64,000 bases of DNA, taken from the NCBI GenBank assembly GCA_038049695.1, contig CP142457.1:29163001-29227000 (forward strand), written 5' to 3'. The notes under the pieces are model-generated. The model searched no databases. It was not told where the DNA came from and worked only from the letters and a program-made list of their open reading frames with translations. The DNA comes from Cinnamomum chago. Its lineage: Eukaryota > Streptophyta > Magnoliopsida > Laurales > Lauraceae. A program made the translations under genes and the position numbers. This document shows, in pieces, positions 22,879-32,931 of the stretch; position 1 is the first letter of the stretch, and every line of letters begins with the position of its first letter.

Positions 22879-23754
22879 ATGGACTCCACTATGCTAGATC
22901 TTGTAGATTCTTCTAGACCCCTCATTCTTCCTTCTATTGGAGATTCAAACCCTCAATTAAATGAATATCAATTTGATTCAAAAGAGGAAGAAAATGAGTA
23001 TGATGAAGATGATCTTCAACAAGCCTATAATGAATTATATATATTATCTTCAAAGCTTGATAAGAGAAATAAAAGTTTAAAAGAAGAATCTAATAGACTA
23101 AACATAGAGCTAGTCTCTTCAAAAGATGAACTTAGAGAGAAAGAAGAAGTAATAAATTGTTTAGAATCTAAGTTCATGATCTCTTTAAATAATCTATCTA
23201 ACATTCAAGATGAACTAAAAGAATTAAAGATGGATTATGATAATGTCAATAAGGAAAATTTAAATCTAAGAGATCAAATAAAAAGGCAAGACAAAGACTT
23301 TATCAATTTAGAAGCCAAGTTGATTAAAAGTAAGTTAAAAACCAAAGAACTTGGATCTAATGTTGCTAATGAACTTAAACTTGAACTAAAACTTGCCAAT
23401 GAAGAGCTAAGCAAATATAAGGAAATTGAAAATGAACTTTCAAAAGTTAAAAATGAAAATTCAATCCTTATAACCAAAGTCACTCAACTTGAAGGGTATA
23501 AACAAAAGTATGAGTGCAAGTTTACCCAAAGTGAAGAAAGACTTGAAAAATTATTTAAATTGGGTAAATCTAAAGGAGATAGGACGGGTCTTGGATTTAA
23601 TAGGAATATGTCACATGACCCTAAATTCACCAACACTTTTGTGAAAGGTGAGTCCTCTTTCTCTAGCACTCTTTCTCCTTTGCCCAAAACCAAATGTAAT
23701 TTTTGTGGCATTGAAGGGCATTTTAGGTTTGAGTGCAAACTAAGAAGAAGAAGC
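22879..23754 (+). pseudogene. gag of the outer gag-only element, cut by the inner copy
   Basis: Starts MDSTMLDLVDSSRPLILPS; an upstream ATG at 22864 is in frame, but the inner copies start at the MDST position, so I choose 22879. An acidic segment and a long coiled coil follow, then KLFKLGKSKGDRTGLGFN and an intact zinc knuckle CNFCGIEGHFRFEC (CX2CX4HX4C). The frame runs into the inner LTR at 23755 and stops at once. There is no N-terminal UBN2-type domain as in the SIRE-like gag, but the coiled-coil/TGLGF/FVKGE part matches that protein's C-terminal half. Confidence 0.8.
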
Positions 23755-25642
23755 TGTTAGGGATTTTGTATTTGCAATTTGATGGATGCATTTGCATTTT
23801 CACATCATTTGAATTCACACACTTGCTTTGATTTAAAATATCTTGAAATCTTGATTTATACATGCATTGCTTTTAAGATTGGTAAAAGTTTTGTTTTATG
23901 CATGTTTTGGTTTTATACTTGGATGCATTGGATTTAGAATCCAAACTCTTTCGAAAACCTAATTCTTTGTGCATTATTTTTGGAAAATCTTTTTGAGAAT
24001 TTAGGTTTGAGCCTTGCATACATTCATCACTTTCGGAATCAGTTTTGTATGCATTTTCATTTGAAAAGAGTTTTATCAAATCAAGCTAGCCTTTGGTTTT
24101 AAACTTTTGAATCATTTTAGGCTTTGTGTGCTTCATGTTTTTAAACATCTTAGAATGACTTAAAACATGTTATCCAAGCTTGATTTAGTGGCCCAAAAAT
24201 CCTCCCAAAGAAATACCTTCAAATGTGCAAAAGTTTGAATTTTTGCAAAAGGGGAGTGACCTGGCAGTGTCGCCGGTCGACCGAGACCTGCTTCCCGGTC
24301 GACCGGGAACACTGTCGGTCGAGTGTGCAGGTTTTGAACTGAAACCTGCCAACGGTCAAAAATATGACCGTTGTGCTTTCCCGGTCGACCGAGACCTCTT
24401 TGCAGGTCGACTGAGGACTAGCCGTTGGGCACTTTTTGGCTATAAAGTCCATTCATTTCCAACCTTTTTCAAGGCTTGACACATGAACCTTTGAGACCAT
24501 TTTGGAGCCATTGAAAGGGGATGAAGTTGGAAAGGCTAGAAGGTCATTAGGAGAGCTAAAGCTTGGATTAATGAGTTAAACCACCAAGTAAGCTCTACCT
24601 TTCTTTATCATAGTTTACATGCTTGTTTAAGTTATTGTTAAATGTTTTTATGCATGATAACTATGATGTGTTGAATCCATTCTACCCTTCATCTTTGATA
24701 TTCAAGATTGGACTCATCACTTTGATTTCAACCCAAGTTTTGTTTTAAACTTTCTTAATCATGCTTAGCCTAAATCTTTGATTTCTTTTATTGCATGATT
24801 ATTTCACTTGGTTGAAACTTCCCTTGTTGTTTTCATTCATTTAATCTTTAGTCAAATTAGTTTAGAAAACAACATCGCACATGCATCACTTGATTAGGCT
24901 TAAACACTTTCATACAACTTGTGATCTTTAGATTTTCATATCATTCACAAGTGTGTAATTGTTCAAGTGATTTGCATAGAACTTCAATCATATCTTTTTG
25001 TGCCTTAAACTTTCAAATTGCATTAAGCATAAATTGATTGAGCTTACTTTTAAACTTGATTGAAGTTTTCACATACACACTTCATAAGCATACATCTTTG
25101 CATTTCTTTGAGTGTTTGTGTGAGTTAGTTTTCATTTTCATATCCGCCTATTTAGAGGCAAATTAATTTGAGCTTAAATTGTAATCTCTTAGAGTGTTGT
25201 GTAAACACTATCTTTGAGAAAATCTTCTTGATTTGTAAAGGTTATTGCTTAGCCTAAGAAAAGCATTGTGTAAGGGTTATTGCTTAGCCTTGAAAAGCAT
25301 CTTGTAAAGGTTGTTGTTGAGCCTAGAAAAATAACTTTGTAAGGGTTATTGCTTAGCCTAGTAAAAAGCATAAATAGTGGAAATCTGGTGGGGTGATTGG
25401 ATCGCAAGCCGGTAGTGGACGTAGGCATTGAGGCCGAACCACTATAAACCTTGGTGTTGTGGTGTTTGCTTGTGGTGATTGTTTTATTAGCTTCCGCATA
25501 TTGTATGGTTAATCATCACTTGTGACTAGTTTATGTTAAGAAGTTAAATTTGATTTAAATTGGTCATAATTGTAGCGCACCCTATTCACCCCCCCCCCCC
25601 CCCCCCCACCCCCCTCTAGGGTTAGGATCCCAAGGACTTTCA
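23755..25642 (+). repeat. First LTR of the inner copy
   Basis: TGTTAGGGATTTTGTATTTG...GGACTTTCA. Palindrome block 24270-24420 with an 18-bp perfect palindrome (24292-24309), inverted pair CAACGGTCA/TGACCGTTG (24350-24373), MSA-type site 24419-24429, TATAAAG from 24441, hairpin 25413-25444, C-run 25589-25613. Confidence 0.93.
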
Positions 25643-25644
25643 AT

Positions 25645-25656
25645 TGGTATCAGAGC
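25645..25656 (+). promoter_or_regulatory. Primer-binding site, inner copy
   Basis: TGGTATCAGAGC, exact match to the initiator methionine tRNA 3' end, two bases after the LTR. A second exact copy is at 31624-31635 after the next LTR. Confidence 0.9.
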
Positions 25657-25749
25657 CTCGTGCTCTTTATTAGGATCAACTGTATCTTGATTAGGTGTAA
25701 AAACCTAGAGTTTAAACCCTAGTGTTGTGCTTCCATAAAAATCATTAGA

Positions 25750-27120
25750 ATGGATTCCACTAGTTTAGACCTTGTAGATTCTTCTAGACCCCTCATTCTT
25801 CCATCTTATGGAGATTCAAACATTGAAATTAAAGAATCTCAACTTGAATTAAAAGAAGAAGAATTTGATGAACTTGAAGCCTATGAGGAATTGTACACAT
25901 GGTCCTTAGAAGTTTTCAAGAAAAATAAAAGATTAAAAGAAGAATCTAAAAGGCTAAACCAAGAATTAGACTCTTCTAAAAATGAACTTAGAGAAAAAGA
26001 TGAATTTATAAATTGTGTAGAATCTAAGTTCATGATCTCTTTGAATAACCTATACAATACTCAAGATGAACTAAAAGAATTAAAGATAGCTTATGATCAT
26101 CTTAATAAGGAAAATCTAAAACTAAGAGATCAATTACAAAGGCAAGATAAAGACTTTAACAATCTTGAATCTAAATTGACTATCTCTAAGGAAAATTTAT
26201 CTAATGCTCAAGATGAATTAAATGAGATTAAGATAAATTGTGATGAGCTTAAAAATGAAAATTTGAACCTAAGAGATACAATTAAAAGACAAGATGAAAA
26301 CATTAACTATTTAAAATCCAAGTTGACAATTTCCAATGAAAATTTGTCTAATGCTCAAAGTAATTTAAAAACTTTAGAACTTGGATCTAATGTTGTTAAT
26401 GAGCTTAAATCTAAGTTAAAACTTGCCTATGAAGAGCTAAACAATTTTAAGGGAATTGAAAATGAACTAACAATAGTTAAAAATGAAAATTCAACCCTTA
26501 AAACCCAAGTCACTCAACTTGAAGAGTATAAACAAAAGTATGAGTGCAAGTTTACCCAAAGTGAAGATAGACTTGAAAAATTATTTAAATTGGGTAAACC
26601 TCATGGAGATAGGACGGGTCTTGGTTTTGATAAACATACTTCACATGACCCTAAATTCACCAACACTTTTGTGAAAGGTGAGTCCTCATTCTCTAGCACT
26701 CTCTCTCATATGTCCAAAACTAAATGTCATTATTGTGGTAAAGAAGGATATTTCAAATTTGAGTGCAAACTAAGAAAAAGAAGCCATGTGTCTAAACCCA
26801 TCTTTGAACTAAAGAATGGAGAATCAAAACCTATGAAGGGTAAGACACTAAAAATCAAGAAAGACTCCAAAAAGACTAAACAAGTTAAATCTATTAAAAT
26901 GGAGTCTCCAAAGATAGATTCTAAAAAGTTTAAACAAGTTAAACCAAGCTTGAAAGAATCTATGAACAAAAAGCTTCTCAACCTATCTCCCTTATATAAA
27001 CCCATGAAAGAACTTTTGAATAAAGTAACTAAGTTAAATTTAAAATTCAAAAGTCAAGTAAAGGGAGAAAATAAGAGGAAAAGAAAAGTGAATCAATCCC
27101 CAAAGAAACAAACTCACTAA
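25750..27120 (+). CDS. gag-like protein of the inner gag-only element, 456 residues
   Basis: Intact frame starting MDSTSLDLVDSSRPLILPS. About 1-45 acidic; about 45-290 a long coiled coil built from repeated segments (NLRDTIKRQDENINYLKSKL, ISKENLSNAQDELNEIKIN); then KLFKLGKPHGDRTGLGFDK; then a zinc-knuckle-like CHYCGKEGYFKFEC; then a lysine-rich tail with SKKTKQVKS repeats. In the knuckle the metal-binding histidine is tyrosine, unlike the outer copy. This is the only protein the element encodes. It resembles the C-terminal half of the SIRE-like gag and lacks the N-terminal half. It may co-assemble with a helper gag; that is inference. Confidence 0.75.
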   Translation: MDSTSLDLVDSSRPLILPSYGDSNIEIKESQLELKEEEFDELEAYEELYTWSLEVFKKNKRLKEESKRLNQELDSSKNELREKDEFINCVESKFMISLNNLYNTQDELKELKIAYDHLNKENLKLRDQLQRQDKDFNNLESKLTISKENLSNAQDELNEIKINCDELKNENLNLRDTIKRQDENINYLKSKLTISNENLSNAQSNLKTLELGSNVVNELKSKLKLAYEELNNFKGIENELTIVKNENSTLKTQVTQLEEYKQKYECKFTQSEDRLEKLFKLGKPHGDRTGLGFDKHTSHDPKFTNTFVKGESSFSSTLSHMSKTKCHYCGKEGYFKFECKLRKRSHVSKPIFELKNGESKPMKGKTLKIKKDSKKTKQVKSIKMESPKIDSKKFKQVKPSLKESMNKKLLNLSPLYKPMKELLNKVTKLNLKFKSQVKGENKRKRKVNQSPKKQTH

Positions 27121-29733
27121 CATCAAAAGACTAATCACCAATCTAAGCTAAATTTAGTAAAATCTAAATATCATGGTGATAAGTTCAAATTGAAAATTTA
27201 TCAAGTTAAATCTCCTTTAGTTGGTGAGAAGTCCAAACTAGACCTCAAAGTTCAACCCTCCCAAGACCTTAGGTGGATTCCAAAAGTTGTTTACTTAGAC
27301 AAACCTTAAGGCCTTGAACCTTCTTGACCAACCTATTCTTTTTAAGTTAAATCACTTTGTTGGTCATGTTGCACTTGCATTTTGTTTAGTTACATCTATT
27401 TAAATGCAATGTTTATTTATGATCATTTGATTTTGTTTTCATGCACCATTCTTGTTCCATATCATGGTTTTCAAAATCTTTTGATTATAATTTCATCATG
27501 TTTGATTTGCTTTTTGCACACATATGTCTTGCATTGCATTTCTTTACATGATTAATTGATTGTGATTTTAAAAGCTTTCATAGCTAATTTATTCATGATC
27601 AATTGTTGTTGAATCATTTGTGTAGATGTCATAGTTAGATTTTTTGAACAAATGATTTGAATCAATTCAAGTTTTTCCATGGATTCCTAAGTTATATTTT
27701 CATATGGAAAATCATTGTTTTGAAAAAATCAACTTGTATGTGTTTCAATTAAGTTATATCTTTTAAAATACAATGTTGAAAATTGATCTTCAAAATCATT
27801 CTTTTTATGCTCATTGTTGGATTTTTTTTTTCAAAATGATTTGAAGATTGTTTGAATGGAAATGCCTATAACATCATTAGTTATATTCATCTAAAGCATG
27901 TTCCATGTTTTCATTTCCTTTTCTTTTGGTTTCATTATCTTAGAAATGGAAATGTATGTTGTTTGCATCCTTGCTTGTTTATTTACATTCTTTTTATATG
28001 CAAATGACTTTTGGTTCCATGTATAGTTGTGATCTTAGTTTTATTTGTAGAAACCATACTAGAACCCAAATCCATCCTCTATGCCTTATAGTCATATCTT
28101 TTTGGATGGTTATGATGTTGACTCATGTAGATTCTCTTGGTATCATCCTTATACATGTTTCAACTTCATAGTAGTGTTCTTAATCATATGAACCTCTTTG
28201 AAATCCATTCCTTGCATTTATGATGGTTGATGGATATCTTAGTAGTTGAATTCATATGATTTAGTCACTTTGGAAATTGCATGCATTATCAAGTAATATC
28301 CTTTTGCATTGCAATTTGCCTTGTTCATCACTATGCTCAATAGTCATATCTTAAAAGTGATGAATATGCATTTATGATGCTTGTTGGGATTTTCGGTTTG
28401 TCACATCCTTGCTTTTAATCATGTTGTCATATTCAATTGGTTTCATTTGGTATAACTTTCCATTGATTTCATATCCAATTGATATCTTATCTTGTGTATG
28501 TGATAGACCTTATGTACATTGGATTGATCTTGATAGTTATATGTTTTCATTCCATGTCACTTTCCATTAGCATCATAATGTTCATGATTGCCACCTCTCT
28601 TGCTCTTATAGGTATATCTCATGACCACCATGTTTATGTGTTCATAATATTGGTTGGTTATTAGTTGAGGTTGGCTTCATGTTTGAATTTCATTTCACTC
28701 ATTCTTGCACATTAATAGTCATATTTATTGTTTGAATGAAATGATTTCAAAACTTACATAGCATATGATTTTCTTAGTTAAATTATTTAATGCTATGTTT
28801 AGTAAACCCAATTGCTTCATGGATAGCTCTAATTTGGATTTTTCCTAATAGTTATACTTTTAAATCCACTTTAGAGTGATTGATTTAATAGTCATATCCT
28901 TAAATCTCAATTGGTATTCTTTGTTTTTCCAATTGATATCCATGATTACTTTTCTCCTTGACCTTGCTTTCTTTTGGTAATTTGATCATATTGTGCTCTA
29001 TAGTTAAATGAATCTAATCCTTTCCTTGAAGTTGACCCTCATTGGTAAAACCATCTTCTTCTTGCATGTAATAGTTAAATCTTTGTCAAAAGTTTGACAA
29101 AAGGAGAGAATGGATTGAGGGAGAGTGTAAACCTTCATAGGAAGTATTAGTTTTGATCAAATTGACCATTGGATAGGCTTTGAACCCTTAGAGATAACTT
29201 CCATACATGATAGCCTGTTATGTAATTCACTTTCGATTTCATTTATTAACAGGTGCTACTAAAAGGTATTTTCCTTGTTTCATGTGTGTAGGTACCTTTG
29301 CAATTTAATGGCAAAGGGGGAGAGAACATTCAAGTACTCAAAGATCTCCTATTCTTCAAAAGGGGAGTCAAGAAGGGTGAAGAGAATATCCAAGCTTCCT
29401 AAGGGGAGAGTTGTGTATGATCTTCTAAAGGGGAGAGAATGCATACCTTGCCAAAGGGAGAGAGAGGCATGGTCAAAGGGGGAGAGCTTATAGAAGAAAG
29501 AAAGCTTGGAGCTAAAGAAGATGCTTGGCCAAAGAGAGGAAAGAAGAAGAGAAAGCTTGAAGAATGATCAAGCTCCAAGCATCAAGAAGATTGAAGAAAA
29601 GAGCCCAAGAGCCCAAGCTAAGAGAAGGAGCATCCAAGAAGATTTCAAGACTTGTCCAGCTTAGGGGGAGCTGAAGACTAAGTGTGTAATTTCTATGATG
29701 AGTAAGTTGCCATCAAATTGCAAAGGGGGAGAT
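27121..29733 (+). other. Non-coding internal region of the inner copy, no pol
   Basis: AT-rich sequence with many short recurring words (TAGTCATATCTT, TAGTTATAT) and no frame over 75 codons resembling protease, integrase or RT. From 29306 to 29733 it becomes purine-rich with about eight polypurine-like tracts, the last (CAAAGGGGGAGAT, 29721-29733) next to the LTR. A diverged version of 27504-29733 is at 32880-35118. It probably acts in cis (RNA packaging, priming) rather than by coding. Confidence 0.7.
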
Positions 29734-31621
29734 TGTTAGGGATTTTGTATTTGCAATTTGATGGATGCATTTGCATTTTCACATCATTTGAATTCACACA
29801 CTTGCTTTGATTTAAAATATCTTGAAATCTTGATTTATACATGCATTGCTTTTAAGATTGGTAAAAGTTTTGTTTTATGCATGTTTTGGTTTTATACTTG
29901 GATGCATTGGTTTTAGAATCCAAACTCTTTCGAAAACCTAATTCTTTGTGCATTATTTTTGGAAAATCTTTTTGAGAATTTAGGTTTGAGCCTTGCATAC
30001 ATTCATCACTTTCGGAATCAGTTTTGTATGCATTTTCATTTGAAAAGAGTTTTATCAAATCAAGCTAGCCTTTGGTTTTAAACTTTTGAATCATTTTAGG
30101 CTTTGTGTGCTTCATGTTTTTAAACATCTTAGAATGACTTAAAACATGTTATCCAAGCTTGATTTAGTGGCCCAAAAGTCCTCCCAAAGAAATACCTTCA
30201 AATGTGCAAAAGTTTGAATTTTTGCAAAAGGGGAGTGACCTGGCAGTGTCGCCGGTCGACCGAGACCTGCTTCCCGGTCGACCGGGAACACTGTCGGTCG
30301 AGTGTGCAGGTTTTGAACTGAAACCTGCCAACGGTCAAAAATATGACCGTTGTGCTTTCCCGGTCGACCGAGACCTCTTTGCAGGTCGACTGAGGACTAG
30401 CCGTTGGGCACTTTTTGGCTATAAAGTCCATTCATTTCCAACATTTTTCAAGGCTTGACACATGAACCTTTGAGACCATTTTGGAGCCATTGAAAGGGGA
30501 TGAAGTTGGAAAGGCTAGAAGGTCATTAGGAGAGCTAAAGCTTGGATTAATGAGTTAAACCACCAAGTAAGCTCTACCTTTCTTTATCATAGTTTACATG
30601 CTTGTTTAAGTTATTGGTAAATGTTTTTATGCATGATAACTATGATGTGTTGAATCCATTCTACCCTTCATCTTTGATATTCAAGATTGGACTCATCACT
30701 TTGATTTCAACCCAAGTTTTGTTTTAAACTTTCTTAATCATGCTTAGCCTAAATCTTTGATTTCTTTTATTGCATGATTATTTCACTTGGTTGAAACTTC
30801 CCTTGTTGTTTTCATTCATTTAATCTTTAGTCAAATTAGTTTAGAAAACAACATCGCACATGCATCACTTGATTAGGCTTAAACACTTTCATACAACTTG
30901 TGATCTTTAGATTTTCATATCATTCACAAGTGTGTAATTGTTCAAGTGATTTGCATAGAACTTCAATCATATCTTTTTGTGCCTTAAACTTTCAAATTGC
31001 ATTAAGCATAAATTGATTGAGCTTACTTTTAAACTTGATTGAAGTTTTCACATACACACTTCATAAGCATACATCTTTGCATTTCTTTGAGTGTTTGTGT
31101 GAGTTAGTTTTCATTTTCATATCCGCCTATTTAGAGGCAAATTAATTTGAGCTTAAATTGTAATCTCTTAGAGTGTTGTGTAAACACTATCTTTGAGAAA
31201 ATCTTCTTGATTTGTAAAGGTTATTGCTTAGCCTAAGAAAAGCATTGTGTAAGGGTTATTGCTTAGCCTTGAAAAGCATCTTGTAAAGGTTGTTGTTGAG
31301 CCTAGAAAAATAACTTTGTAAGGGTTATTGCTTAGCCTAGTAAAAAGCATAAATAGTGGAAATCTGGTGGGGTGATTGGATCACAAGCCGGTAGTGGACG
31401 TAGGCATTGAGGCCGAACCACTATAAACCTTGGTGTTGTGGTGTTTGCTTGTGGTGATTGTTTTATTAGCTTCCGCATATTGTATGGTTAATCATCACTT
31501 GTGACTAGTTTATGTTAAGAAGTTAAATTTGATTTAAATTGGTCATAATTGTAGCGCACCCTATTCACCCCCCTCCCCCCCCCCCCACCCCCCTCTAGGG
31601 TTAGGATCCCAAGGACTTTCA
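29734..31621 (+). repeat. Second LTR of the inner copy
   Basis: Same length (1888 bp) and nearly identical to 23755-25642. Differences seen: 29910-region G/A, AAAGTCC for AAATCC near 30177, CAACATT for CAACCTT near 30441, TTGGTAAA for TTGTTAAA near 30617, ATCACAAG for ATCGCAAG near 31381, and the C-run. It acts as 3' LTR of the full inner copy and stands upstream of a second primer site and gag. MSA-type site 30398-30408, TATAAAG 30420-30426, hairpin 31392-31423. Confidence 0.93.
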
Positions 31622-31728
31622 ATTGGTATCAGAGCCTCGTGCTCTTTATTAGGATCAACTGTATCTTGATTAGGTGTAAAAACCTAGAGTTTAAACCCTA
31701 GTGTTGTGCTTCCATAAAAATCATTAGA

Positions 31729-32931
31729 ATGGATTCCACTAGTTTAGACCTTGTAGATTCTTCTAGACCCCTCATTCTTCCATCTTATGGAGATTCAAAC
31801 ATTGAAATTAAAGAATCTCAACTTGAATTAAAAGAAGAAGAATTTGATGAACTTGAAGCCTATGAGGAATTGTACACATGGTCCTTAGAAGTTTTCAAGA
31901 AAAATAAAAGATTAAAAGAAGAATCTAAAAGGCTAAACCAAGAATTAGACTCTTCTAAAAATGAACTTAGAGAAAAAGATGAATTTATAAATTGTGTAGA
32001 ATCTAAGTTCATGATCTCTTTGAATAACCTATACAATACTCAAGATGAACTAAAAGAATTAAAGATAGCTTATGATCATCTTAATAAGGAAAATCTAAAA
32101 CTAAGAGATCAATTACAAAGGCAAGATAAAGACTTTAACAATCTTGAATCTAAATTGACTATCTCTAAGGAAAATTTATCTAATGCTCAAGATGAATTAA
32201 ATGAGATTAAGATAAATTGTGATGAGCTTAAAAATGAAAATTTGAACCTAAGAGATACAATTAAAAGACAAGATGAAAACATTAACTATTTAAAATCCAA
32301 GTTGACAATTTCCAATGAAAATTTGTCTAATGCTCAAAGTAATTTAAAAACTTTAGAACTTGGATCTAATGTTGTTAATGAGCTTAAATCTAAGTTAAAA
32401 CTTGCCTATGAAGAGCTAAACAATTTTAAGGGAATTGAAAATGAACTAACAATAGTTAAAAATGAAAATTCAACCCTTAAAACCCAAGTCACTCAACTTG
32501 AAGAGTATAAACAAAAGTATGAGTGCAAGTTTACCCAAAGTGAAGATAGACTTGAAAAATTATTTAAATTGGGTAAACCTCATGGAGATAGGACGGGTCT
32601 TGGTTTTGATAAACATACTTCACATGACCCTAAATTCACCAACACTTTTGTGAAAGGTGAGTCCTCATTCTCTAGCACTCTCTCTCATATGTCCAAAACT
32701 AAATGTCATTATTGTGGTAAAGAAGGATATTTCAAATTTGAGTGCAAACTAAGAAAAAGAAGCCATGTGTCTAAACCCATCTTTGAACTAAAGAATGGAG
32801 AATCAAAACCTATGAAGGGTAAGACACTAAAAATCAAGAAAGACTCCAAAAAGACTAAACAAGTTAAATCTATTAAAATGTTTGATTTGCTTTTTGCACA
32901 CATATGTCTTGCATTGCATTTCTTTACATGA
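31729..32931 (+). pseudogene. Second, chimeric copy of the inner gag
   Basis: The first ~384 residues equal those of the gag at 25750-27120, including the tyrosine in the zinc knuckle. At 32879 the frame crosses the rearrangement breakpoint and ends after a short hydrophobic tail (MFDLLFAHICLALHFFT), so the lysine-rich C-terminus is lost. Total 400 residues. The new tail is an accident of the join, not a conserved domain. Confidence 0.8.

Larger units (their letters stand above)
23755..32879 (+). mobile_element. Inner gag-only copy: LTR-internal-LTR-truncated internal
   Basis: LTR 23755-25642, internal 25643-29733, LTR 29734-31621, then a second, shortened internal part 31622-32879 that I cannot tell from the first by eye. 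The left junction is next to GAAGC (23750-23754), the expected TSD, but there is no third LTR or second GAAGC on the right. Instead, at 32879/32880 the text jumps from a place equal to ~26898 to a place equal to ~27504 of the first internal region and from there resembles it only at about 95%, so it belongs to the outer element. The two LTRs are 1888 bp each and differ at about six positions. Confidence 0.85.

Noticed and set aside
27956..28171. Short hydrophobic ORF in the gag-only spacer, with a counterpart at 33334-33549; similar pair 28479/33859
   Set aside because: Conserved position, but the changes between copies fall equally at all codon positions and the region is AT-rich spacer; I see no sign of a membrane protein gene.
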